From Thermoplasmata archaeon (lineage in GTDB: Archaea > Thermoplasmatota > Thermoplasmata > Lutacidiplasmatales > UBA184), in contig JASHTI010000114.1 in the NCBI GenBank assembly GCA_030040625.1, forward strand, positions 1 to 24,492: a DNA stretch of 24,492 bases. The letters run 5' to 3'. A program made the position numbers and the translations under genes. Below the pieces are notes generated by a model. That model worked only from the letters and a program-made list of their open reading frames with translations. It had not been told where the DNA came from and ran no database searches. This document shows positions 8,097 through 14,404 of the stretch, one piece after another (position 1 is the first letter of the stretch; each line of letters opens with the position of its first letter).

Positions 8097-8974
8097 AGCT
8101 CGCCTACTATCCCGGATGCGTCGCGCAGGAGTCCGGCCGCGAGCTCGACATGGCGACCCGATGGGTCGCGAGGGCCGTCGGGATCGAGCTGGTCGAGTTC
8201 CCCCGGTTCTCCTGCTGCGGCTCCGGGTTCGTCGACGAGGCGAACGAGGTCCTCAACGTCGCCATCAACGCCCGCAACCTAGCCATCGCCGAGGCGGCCG
8301 GTCTCGACCTCCTGACGATCTGCTCGACGTGCCAGGGGATGCTCACGCTCGCCCAGCTCCGCCTGAAGGACCCCGCCGTCCGCGCGAAGGTCGACGGGGC
8401 GCTCGGGCCCCTCGGGATCCGCTACCAGGGGACGGCGAAGGTCACGCACCTCTTGCGGGTCCTGGTCGAGCAGGTCGGCCTGGAGGCGATCCGGGCGAAG
8501 GTCCGCCGGCCGCTCGCCGGGATCAAGGTCGGGGCGTTCTACGGCTGCCACCTGCTGCGCCCGTCGGACGAGATGCGGTGGGAATCGCCGGAGGAGCCGC
8601 ACGCCTTCGAGGACCTCCTGAAGGTGCTCGGCGCCGAGCCGGTGCTGTACCGGGGTCGGGTGATGTGCTGCGGTTTCCCGATCCAGTTCGTCAAGCCGGA
8701 GACGGCCGGCCGCATCGCGGGCCACCAGATCCTGGACGCCAAGGCGCACGGCGCGGAGGCGATGGCGACCCCGTGCCCGCTCTGCCACATCTCGCTGGAC
8801 GCCTACCAGGGGCCGGCCGCCAAGCTCGTGGGCCAGCCGCTGGACATGCCGGTCTTCCACCTCCCGCAGCTCGTCGCGCTCGCGTTCGGCGCCGGTCCGG
8901 AGGAGATCGGCCTGTCGCGGCACCTCGTGCCCACGGAGCCGATCGTCGCGCGCCTGCCCCCGCCGTCCCGCTAG
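8093..8974 (+). CDS. CCG-domain (HdrB-like) subunit of succinate dehydrogenase/thiol:fumarate reductase
   Basis: A 293-residue protein starting at GTG 8093, overlapping the sdhB stop as GTGA. It carries two complete cysteine-rich CCG domains: Cys9, Cys41-Cys42, Cys77-x2-Cys80, and Cys152, Cys192-Cys193, Cys228-x2-Cys231. This is the C-x31-39-CC-x34-36-CxxC pattern of heterodisulfide reductase subunit B and of SdhE/'SdhC' in archaeal type-E succinate dehydrogenases. In HdrB these motifs bind noncubane [4Fe-4S] clusters that reduce disulfides. There are no clear transmembrane helices, so membrane contact would need an amphipathic surface or another subunit. No SdhF-like or cytochrome b gene follows; a convergent gene begins 25 bp later. 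The function could be quinone-linked succinate dehydrogenase or a soluble thiol:fumarate reductase. Confidence 0.9.
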   Translation: MKLAYYPGCVAQESGRELDMATRWVARAVGIELVEFPRFSCCGSGFVDEANEVLNVAINARNLAIAEAAGLDLLTICSTCQGMLTLAQLRLKDPAVRAKVDGALGPLGIRYQGTAKVTHLLRVLVEQVGLEAIRAKVRRPLAGIKVGAFYGCHLLRPSDEMRWESPEEPHAFEDLLKVLGAEPVLYRGRVMCCGFPIQFVKPETAGRIAGHQILDAKAHGAEAMATPCPLCHISLDAYQGPAAKLVGQPLDMPVFHLPQLVALAFGAGPEEIGLSRHLVPTEPIVARLPPPSR

Positions 8975-8984
8975 CGCGGGACGG
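8963..8984 (+). terminator. 9-bp hairpin at the end of the sdh operon
   Basis: CCGTCCCGC and GCGGGACGG form a perfect 9-bp stem around a TAGC loop, so the stop codon of the last sdh gene lies in the loop. It sits between convergent genes and may mark or protect the 3' end. No U-tract follows, so the role is uncertain. Confidence 0.35.
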
Positions 8985-8999
8985 GGCCCGGCCGCTCGG

Positions 9000-9272
9000 T
9001 CACGGGGAGGGCTCGGTCCCCGCGGCGGTGCCTTTCAGCTCCCGGCCGCCCGCGCCGGCGGTGACGTAGAGGTGGAGGCGGTCGCACATCTGCCGGAAGT
9101 AGGCGCCCGACCCGTCGGACCGGTAGTCGCGGGCGAGGTGCTCCCGCAGCCCGGCCTCGTCCAGGTGGGGATCGACCTGCGGCGTGAACAGGCAGCGGAA
9201 GACGAGGAATCGCCGGCCCTCGAGATCGAATCGGTCGGTCTCGGGCGCCCCGCAGAACGGACAGCTCAGCAT
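9000..9272 (-). CDS. Small zinc-finger-like protein of unknown function
   Basis: A 90-residue protein with an N-terminal CPFCG knuckle (Cys4, Cys7) and another Cys at position 27 in FRCLF; Cys63 is the only further Cys. This suggests a small zinc ribbon with incomplete or non-Cys ligands, perhaps helped by His36 or His45. The rest is acidic and amphipathic (DEAGLREHLARDYRSDG). I do not recognise the family. It starts at ATG 9272, 32 nt after the ribbon-helix-helix gene on the same strand, so the two could be co-transcribed. The last 15 residues are Gly/Thr/Pro-rich and probably disordered. RNA- or protein-binding is possible but nothing proves it. Confidence 0.6.
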   Translation of the reverse strand: MLSCPFCGAPETDRFDLEGRRFLVFRCLFTPQVDPHLDEAGLREHLARDYRSDGSGAYFRQMCDRLHLYVTAGAGGRELKGTAAGTEPSP

Positions 9273-9304
9273 GAGGGACCGATCGCGCCCGGTCGCGCCG
9301 CCGC

Positions 9305-9526
9305 CTAGTCGATGTACCCGAGGGAGCGCAGCCGTTCCTTGAGCGCGCGCTCGTCCTCTTCGGTGAACCCCGGGCCGCCGGACTCCTCGAGGAGCCGGCC
9401 GAGGACGAAGGTCACGAAGGCGTCGACCGAGGTGAACGCCGAGCCCTCGAGGCGGGACTCGAGACGACGCGCCACCTCCTCCGGGATCTGGACCGATCGG
9501 ACCGTGGGCGACGGCGGGGACTTCAT
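9305..9526 (-). CDS. Ribbon-helix-helix (CopG-like) small protein
   Basis: A 73-residue protein. Residues 8-14 (TVRSVQI) form a likely beta strand, followed by PEEVARRLESRL and TSVDAFVTFVLGRLLEE, two helices in the order strand-helix-helix seen in CopG/Arc folds. An acidic linker (FTEEDERALKERL) leads to the end SLGYID; a comparable LGY-D ending recurs in small CopG-like proteins in many genomes. I chose ATG 9526; the open frame extends to 9640, but that part is Arg/Pro-rich, overlaps guaAB antisense-frame noise and crosses a hairpin. It is a candidate DNA-binding regulator, perhaps of itself and the downstream zinc-finger gene (inference). No enzymatic motif is present. Confidence 0.75.
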   Translation of the reverse strand: MKSPPSPTVRSVQIPEEVARRLESRLEGSAFTSVDAFVTFVLGRLLEESGGPGFTEEDERALKERLRSLGYID

Positions 9527-9550
9527 CGGCCGGGGAAGGGCCGCCCCCCG

Positions 9551-9560
9551 TAGATAGCCA
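9551..9560 (-). promoter_or_regulatory. Weak TATA-like element before the ribbon-helix-helix gene
   Basis: The minus strand reads TGGCTATCTA about 29 nt before ATG 9526, inside an otherwise very GC-rich gap. The spacing fits a leaderless transcript; the sequence match is poor. Confidence 0.3.
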
Positions 9561-9562
9561 TT

Positions 9563-9591
9563 CCCGCCGCCGGCGGGCGGCCGGCGGCGGG
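9563..9591 (-). terminator. 11-bp hairpin after guaAB
   Basis: CCCGCCGCCGG and CCGGCGGCGGG form a perfect 11-bp stem with a 7-nt loop, beginning 5 nt past the guaAB stop codon. It separates the purE-guaAB unit from the ribbon-helix-helix gene. There is no U-tract, so it may act in mRNA end protection rather than termination. Confidence 0.4.
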
Positions 9592-9596
9592 CGGGA

Positions 9597-10544
9597 TCAC
9601 TCCCACTCGATCGTCGCCGGCGGTTTGTCGGTGACGTCATAGAGCACGCGGACGACCTGCGCGGGCAGCTCCCTCGTGATGCGCCGCGAGATCCGCCCGA
9701 GGACGCTCATCGGAACGGAGGCCGCGGTGGCGGTCATCGCGTCGCTGGACTCGACGACCCGGACGCTCACCGCATCCCCGTGCACCCGGTTGTCCCCCGT
9801 CACGCCGACGGTCGGGGCATCGAGGAGGACCGCGAAGTACTGCCAGGGGCCGGGCATCTCGCCGGCCGCCACGGCCCGGTCGATCTCCTCCTCGACCACG
9901 GCGTTCGCGACGCGGGCCCGTCGGAGGCGTTCCGCGTCGATCGCACCCTGGACCCGGACGGCCAGCCCGGGGCCGGGGAACGGCTGGCGATCCGCGGCCG
10001 GGATGCCGAGCTCGCGCGCGACCGCCCGGACCTCGTCCTTGTAGAGGTCCCGCAGCGGCTCGACGAGGACCAGTCGGCTGGACTTCGGCACGCCGCCGAC
10101 GTTGTGGTGCGTCTTGATCGTGTCCCGCTGGGCGCCCCCGCTCTCGATCCAGTCCGGCGCGATCGTCCCCTGGACGAGCCGGTCGGTCCCCCGCACGGTC
10201 GCCTTCTCCTGGAACAGCTCGATGAACGCGGCGCCGATCCGCCGTCGCTTCTCCTCGGGGTCGCGGACCCCCTTCAGCGCCGCGAGGAACCGTGCGCTCG
10301 CTTCGACCGTCTCGAAGGTGAGCCCGGTCGCCCGGAACAGCTCGCCGACCCGCGCGACCTCCCCGGCCCGCAGCAGCCCGGTGTCGACGAAGATCGCGTG
10401 CGAGCGATCGCCGAGCGCCCGCTGGGCGAGCAGCGCGGCCGTCGTCGAGTCGATCCCGCCCGAGGCGGCGACGATCGCGGGGCCCGGAACCTCGGCCCGG
10501 AGCCGCGCGACGGCCTCCGTGACGAACGCCTTGGGGTCGTTCAT
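9597..10544 (-). CDS. guaAB: GMP synthase (glutamine-hydrolysing) subunit B, ATP-pyrophosphatase domain
   Basis: A 315-residue protein that is only the synthetase half of GMP synthase, as in archaea with split enzymes. It amidates XMP to GMP using ATP and ammonia supplied by a separate glutaminase subunit (GuaAa), which is not in the window. The PP-loop SGGIDST is at residues 28-34. Further family blocks are HAIFVDTGLLR, LVQGTIAPDWIES, IKTHHNVGG, EPLRDLYKDEVR, RQPFPGPGLAVR and the C-terminal YDVTDKPPATIEWE, which matches the usual family end. ATG 10544 is chosen because it overlaps the purE TGA as ATGA and gives the normal length; the open frame extends 15 codons further upstream. It is clearly coupled to purE in a purine unit. 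Confidence 0.96.
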   Translation of the reverse strand: MNDPKAFVTEAVARLRAEVPGPAIVAASGGIDSTTAALLAQRALGDRSHAIFVDTGLLRAGEVARVGELFRATGLTFETVEASARFLAALKGVRDPEEKRRRIGAAFIELFQEKATVRGTDRLVQGTIAPDWIESGGAQRDTIKTHHNVGGVPKSSRLVLVEPLRDLYKDEVRAVARELGIPAADRQPFPGPGLAVRVQGAIDAERLRRARVANAVVEEEIDRAVAAGEMPGPWQYFAVLLDAPTVGVTGDNRVHGDAVSVRVVESSDAMTATAASVPMSVLGRISRRITRELPAQVVRVLYDVTDKPPATIEWE

Positions 10545-11008
10545 GCCGTTCCGGCGCTCGAGGGCGCCGGGGCGGGCTCCTCCCGCCACTTCGCCCGGTA
10601 GGCGGTGAGCCGCGGGAGCAGCTCGGGATGGGCCAGGCCCAGGATCTCGACCGCGAGGAGCGCGGCGTTCTCCGCCGCGTCCAGCCCCACCGAGGCGACG
10701 GGGATGCCGGGCGGCATCTGGACGACCGACAGGAGGCTGTCGAGCCCGAGGCCCCGGTGGAGCGGCACGCCGATCACCGGTTTCAGGGTGCGCGCGGCGA
10801 CGACGCCCGGCAGCGCCGCCGAGAGGCCGGCCATCGCGACGAAGACGTCCGTCGCCGGGTCGGCGACCAGCCGCTCGACCTTCTCCGGGGTCCGATGGGC
10901 CGAGGCGACGTGGACCTCGCAGGGGACCTGGAACTCCGTGAGGCGGCTGCGGACCTTCTCGGCGAGCTCGAGGTCCGACTTGCTCCCGACCAGGACCGTG
11001 ACCTTCAT
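10541..11008 (-). CDS. purE: N5-carboxyaminoimidazole ribonucleotide mutase / AIR carboxylase catalytic subunit
   Basis: A 155-residue PurE, acting in the carboxylation step of purine synthesis that yields CAIR. The nucleotide site motif GSKSD is at residues 8-12 and the catalytic His block SAHRTP at 36-41 (His38). The AMAGLSAALPGVVA, PVIGVPL, GLDSLLSVVQMPPGIPVASV and NAALLAVEIL blocks follow and indicate a class I-like sequence, although no purK is visible, so whether it uses N5-CAIR or AIR plus CO2 cannot be settled. The last 20 residues are Pro/Ala-rich and variable. It starts at ATG 11008, with an AT-richer patch (CTGAAAAG on the minus strand) about 25 nt upstream that could be a weak TATA box. 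Its stop overlaps the guaAB start. Confidence 0.96.
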   Translation of the reverse strand: MKVTVLVGSKSDLELAEKVRSRLTEFQVPCEVHVASAHRTPEKVERLVADPATDVFVAMAGLSAALPGVVAARTLKPVIGVPLHRGLGLDSLLSVVQMPPGIPVASVGLDAAENAALLAVEILGLAHPELLPRLTAYRAKWREEPAPAPSSAGTA

Positions 11009-11118
11009 GCCGGTCCGAATCGGCGGCTCTTTTCAGCGTTTCGCGACCGGCTCCGTCCGTGCCGGCCCGAGGGGGGCCGCCGCGAAACCATGAAATCTCG
11101 TTGCGACCGGGACGCCCC

Positions 11119-11835
11119 GTGGCCGGTCCGGAGGCGCCGCCCCGAGCCCCGGGCGGGACCGGGGGCGCGTCGGGCGCGGCGACGGGGCTCCGTCTCCACC
11201 GGGGCGGCCGCTTTCGGCGTCGGCTCGCCGCCGTCTTCGGCCGCGAGCCGGAGGCCGGCGATCAGATCTGGCGCCGATTGATCCACGGGGCCGGCGCGCT
11301 CGTCCTGATCTACTACCTCCTGCCGGGGGACTTCTTCGTCGTCCTGCCGAAGGAGGGGGTCCTCTTCCTCGCGCTGGGCGTGGCGGGGGCGCTGGAGGTC
11401 CTGCGGCTGGGCCTCCACGTCGATCTCCCGACGATCCGCCCGTACGAGGCCCACCGGCCGGCGAGCTTCCTGTTCTACGCGACCGGGCTCGTCGCCGCGA
11501 TCGTGCTCTTTCCCGAGCCGATCGCCGCCGCGGCGATCCTCGGGACCTCGCTCGTCGATCCGCTGATCGGCGAACTGCGCGCCCGACCCCGGGGCCGGAC
11601 GATCCGACTCGGAGTTCCGCTGACGGTCTACGCCGGCCTCGCCGCGGCGGCCCTCGCGGGGATCGGGCGCTGGCCGCCGATCGCCGCGCTCCCGCTCGCG
11701 GGCCTCGCGGCGGTCGTCGCGATCGCCGTCGAGCGGTGGCGGTTCCGCTGGCTCGACGACGACCTCACCATGACGATCGTCCCGGCGCTGGTGCTGTACG
11801 GGCTCGGGATCCTGGCGCTCGGCCTGCCGCGCTAG
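11119..11835 (+). CDS. Integral membrane protein, dolichol kinase/CTP-transferase-like
   Basis: The core is a hydrophobic protein with about six membrane helices. Features resembling dolichol kinase (SEC59) and phosphatidate cytidylyltransferase-like proteins are an early WRRLIHGAGALVLIYYL segment, a YEAHRPASFLFYATG block, a membrane segment with SLVDPLIGE and a final DDDLTMTIVPAL, comparable to the DNLT-IP ending. The Lys/Glu-Gly-Ser block expected after the central Asp is replaced by TIRLGVPL, so catalysis is not assured. A role in polyprenol phosphate recycling would fit the family (inference). The start is unclear: GTG 11119 is chosen because an AT-rich patch lies about 27 nt before it, but the frame is open from GTG 11059 and the first 50 residues are low-complexity. 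The stop shares CTAG with the convergent gene. Confidence 0.65.
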   Translation: MAGPEAPPRAPGGTGGASGAATGLRLHRGGRFRRRLAAVFGREPEAGDQIWRRLIHGAGALVLIYYLLPGDFFVVLPKEGVLFLALGVAGALEVLRLGLHVDLPTIRPYEAHRPASFLFYATGLVAAIVLFPEPIAAAAILGTSLVDPLIGELRARPRGRTIRLGVPLTVYAGLAAAALAGIGRWPPIAALPLAGLAAVVAIAVERWRFRWLDDDLTMTIVPALVLYGLGILALGLPR

Positions 11836-13376
11836 ACGACCGGCGTCAGCACCGCGTGCGGCGCGCCCTTCTCGGGGTCCGGACTGATCGCGTAGATCGT
11901 GGTCCGGGGCCGGATCCCGTAGATGCACGGCGCGTTGTCGATGTTGACGATCCGGAAGTACGTGTCCATCATGTTCAGGATCTCGCTCGAGACGAGCAGC
12001 CCCGGCTTCAACAGGCCGATGCCCAGGTTGCCGACGTGCTTCGTTCGCGAGACACCGCTGAAGTACATCCGGATGGCGACCTGGTCGCCCATCAGGCTCT
12101 CGAACGTGTCGAACGCCATGTACTCGATGAACGGCTTACGGTCCGGCCCGGCCGCCGCCTTCTCGGCCGTGACCATCGCCCGCATCGCCTCGTCGCGGCC
12201 GAACCGCGCCATCGGGAGGATGTACGGCTCCTCCGTCTCGCTGACCGTGTAGTCGGGAACCCGGACGCGGGTGTCGAAGTGGTGCGCCGGCACGTACTTC
12301 ACCAGCGACTCGCGCAGCTTCCAGGGGGATTCGCCGGCCGCGAGGACCGCGATCATGCCGCGGCCCTGGCCGAGGAAGTTGAGGAACGTCGGCGTGAACA
12401 GCATGTAGTAGTCGTCGACCCCGACGTTGACGTCGACCTCGAACGCGTTGAAGCTCCCCCGGCGGAGGCCGCCGCCGAGCAGCGCGTCGAAATCCGGGAT
12501 GCCCGTCGAGTAGAACCGGTCCGGGTCCGGGGTCGTCGTCCAGGTCGGCGCCGCCCCCTTGCCGTTCGCTCCCCCGGGGGTCCCTAGGGCCTCGAAGCGC
12601 CCGCCGTTCAACGTCACCGCGTAGCGGGCCCGGCCGATGTTGGTGGCGCGGAGCTTCTCGAGGCGCAGGTGGCGGACCCGGCGCTCGTCGAGCTCCTCGC
12701 GCTGGATCGAGATGAGGCCGTCGACGAGATACTCGATCCCGCCCGCCTCGGGCTTCTCCAGGATCATGACGACGTCCGTGGTGGACGCCTCCACGAGGTC
12801 CTTCTGGAGCGCCATCACGAACTCTTCCATCTCGAGACCGTACTTGTGGGTCACACCCTCGAGGGAGTCGATGACGAGGAGCGACTTCTCCGGCAGCGCC
12901 CGCTCGATCCGGTTGTAGACGTTCTCCACCTCGGGCATCGGGCTGCGCTTCAGCAGCGCGGCGAGGTGCGTCCGGTCGACGCGCGTCGGGGGTCCGCGCT
13001 CCTGGCCGAAGCTGCCGAGGACCTCCTTGCCGGCCTTGATCTTCCGCTGCTCCGTCTCGGGCAGCTCGGTCGGCCGGCTCTTGCCGGCGGTGCTGATCGT
13101 GTCGAGGAACAGCTTGGCCGCGTCGAGGATGCGCGAGCGCATCTCGGTCGTCTTGAGCCAGGGGAACTGGCGGTACAGCGACTCGTCGCCGACGCGGGTC
13201 GAGAGGTAGAACGAGCGGCTCGGCTGACCGATGCGCTCGAGCAACTCGAGCCCGAAGGTCGTCTTGCCCGTGCCGGCGCCGCCCTTGATGATCAGGGAGC
13301 GTCCGCCCTTTCCGCTCAGGAACGAAACCACCTCGGGGGGCACCCGCCCCACGATCCCGCCGTTTTCACCGGTCAT
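11832..13376 (-). CDS. GvpD/KaiC-like RecA-fold ATPase with a degenerate second domain
   Basis: A 514-residue protein. The first half is a RecA-type ATPase of the KaiC/GvpD sort: Walker A GGAGTGKTT at 32-40, SFYLSTRVGDESLY, Walker B LLVIDSLEGV (166-175), and the strand pair LVDGLISIQ / RHLRLEKLRATNI seen in KaiC-like proteins. A Gly/Thr/Pro linker (about 265-285) leads to a second half that opens like KaiC (STGIPDFDALLGGGLRRGS), but where the P-loop should be it reads EVDVNVGVDDYYM, so ATP binding there is unlikely. GvpD in haloarchaea represses gas vesicle genes, yet no gvp gene is here. A signalling or regulatory role is inferred only. It starts at ATG 13376; an AT-rich patch at 13462-13475 may hold the promoter. 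It overlaps the convergent membrane gene by 4 nt. Confidence 0.8.
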   Translation of the reverse strand: MTGENGGIVGRVPPEVVSFLSGKGGRSLIIKGGAGTGKTTFGLELLERIGQPSRSFYLSTRVGDESLYRQFPWLKTTEMRSRILDAAKLFLDTISTAGKSRPTELPETEQRKIKAGKEVLGSFGQERGPPTRVDRTHLAALLKRSPMPEVENVYNRIERALPEKSLLVIDSLEGVTHKYGLEMEEFVMALQKDLVEASTTDVVMILEKPEAGGIEYLVDGLISIQREELDERRVRHLRLEKLRATNIGRARYAVTLNGGRFEALGTPGGANGKGAAPTWTTTPDPDRFYSTGIPDFDALLGGGLRRGSFNAFEVDVNVGVDDYYMLFTPTFLNFLGQGRGMIAVLAAGESPWKLRESLVKYVPAHHFDTRVRVPDYTVSETEEPYILPMARFGRDEAMRAMVTAEKAAAGPDRKPFIEYMAFDTFESLMGDQVAIRMYFSGVSRTKHVGNLGIGLLKPGLLVSSEILNMMDTYFRIVNIDNAPCIYGIRPRTTIYAISPDPEKGAPHAVLTPVV

Positions 13377-13481
13377 GCTCTGCTGGGGGAGATCGGTCGG
13401 AGCGAGGGTCCCGGTATCCCACGAACCATCGAGCGTCCCGCGTGCGAATGGGGTGGCTGGGGAACTAAAGCTTTGTGCCGC

Positions 13482-13517
13482 AAAACCGCCGACGGCGCCC
13501 GGCGTTTCTCGCCGGGC
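13482..13517 (-). terminator. Hairpin plus T4 after the methyltransferase gene
   Basis: GCCCGGCG/CGCCGGGC form an 8-bp stem with a 5-nt loop (13497-13517), about 24 nt past the stop of the 13542 gene. On the minus strand it is followed by TTTT at 13482-13485. This is the most terminator-like arrangement in the window, although archaeal termination mainly depends on U-tracts and FttA. The rest of the 165-bp gap 13377-13541 shows only an AT-richer patch (13462-13475). Confidence 0.4.
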
Positions 13518-13541
13518 CGTACGCTCCCGTAGGGGGTCGAC

Positions 13542-14324
13542 TCAGTCGTGGTAGTCGACGTCCGAGCGTCGGTAGATGCTCGGGGGGTGGGGGTCCGTGA
13601 CCGGGCCGACCTTCGTGCCGAGGAGATCGAGGCGACGGCGGCGGCTCGGCCAGACCGCGGTGAGGTAGTCGATCCGGGGCGTGGGCCGGCCGTGCAGGTC
13701 CCGGTAGTTGCGCAGGTCGAGCCGGTCGATGCGGAAGCCGAACGCCGGGAGCGCGCGGCGCAGCTCCCCGGCGGTGTACTCGCGGTTGTGGCGGGCGTAC
13801 GGCGAGGTCGACGAGAGCCCGTGGTAGACGTTGCGTCCGGCGAGCAGGCTGAGCGCCTTCGCCAGCGCCGCGACGTTCGGGGTCGACAGGAAGAGCCGCC
13901 CCTGGGGCCGGAGCAGCCGATTCACCTCGGTGAGCACGGCCGAAGGGTCGAGGAGGTGCTCGAAGACCTCACAGAGCAGGACCAGGTCGTAGTAGCCGTC
14001 CGGTCGCGGGACCTGGCCCTTCTCCATGTTGACGCCGTAGGTGTGGACCCCCTCGTAGTCCTCGGTCGGCCCGTCGTTCACCCCGTCGACCGCGACGTGC
14101 AGCTCGTCCCGTACCAGGAGGGAGAGCAGGTAGGGGCGGCTGCCGACCTCAAGGACCCGCGTGCCGGCGGGGACGACCCCCCGCAGCGCGGAGACGGTGT
14201 CGACGAACCGAGAGACATGGAAGCGAAGGTAGCTGTCGGCCGCCGCGGCGTTGGTGAAGAACCGCGGGTCGCAGCGGGGGGCCAGCTGGGCGTAGGCCCG
14301 CCGGATCGCCCCCGCCTCGGCCAT
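13542..14324 (-). CDS. Class I SAM-dependent methyltransferase (type 11-like)
   Basis: A 260-residue protein with the order of a Rossmann-fold methyltransferase: motif I RVLEVGSRPYLLSLL (residues 56-70, a degenerate glycine loop), an acidic position after strand 2 (VAVDGVND), the motif DLVLLCEVFEHLLDP (113-127), and RLLRPQGRLFLSTPN, typical of type 11/UbiE-like enzymes. The region after residue 155 (NVYHGLSSTSPYARHNREYT) resembles methyltransferases acting on sugars or lipids, but the substrate is unknown. I chose ATG 14324 because GGAGGG precedes it at a suitable Shine-Dalgarno distance; ATG 14366 is an alternative adding 14 residues. The frame stays open far upstream only because it shadows alaS. 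It lies 80 bp after alaS on the same strand. Confidence 0.8.
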   Translation of the reverse strand: MAEAGAIRRAYAQLAPRCDPRFFTNAAAADSYLRFHVSRFVDTVSALRGVVPAGTRVLEVGSRPYLLSLLVRDELHVAVDGVNDGPTEDYEGVHTYGVNMEKGQVPRPDGYYDLVLLCEVFEHLLDPSAVLTEVNRLLRPQGRLFLSTPNVAALAKALSLLAGRNVYHGLSSTSPYARHNREYTAGELRRALPAFGFRIDRLDLRNYRDLHGRPTPRIDYLTAVWPSRRRRLDLLGTKVGPVTDPHPPSIYRRSDVDYHD

Positions 14325-14404
14325 CGTCGTCGCCCTCCGCGGAGGGGCCCCGAGCGGGGTCCCCATCTTGATGGTTCCGCCTCGGGCTCCCACGCCCGGG
14401 GCGC

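Noticed and set aside
9527..9640. Upstream extension of the ribbon-helix-helix gene
   Set aside because: It crosses the guaAB stop and an 11-bp hairpin and encodes an Arg/Pro-rich stretch unlike the domain; ATG 9526 is more likely.
11832..13376. Possibility that the lost second P-loop of the KaiC-like protein is a frameshift
   Set aside because: The frame stays open with protein-like composition through the second half; the motif is substituted rather than shifted.
11830..13376. A gas vesicle cluster suggested by the GvpD-like protein
   Set aside because: No GvpA, GvpF/L or other gas vesicle protein is encoded nearby, and GvpD/KaiC-like ATPases occur widely without gas vesicles.
14345..14365. 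Imperfect GGGG/CCCC hairpin between alaS and the methyltransferase gene
   Set aside because: It has one mismatch and is built only of G/C runs, which are expected by chance in this sequence.
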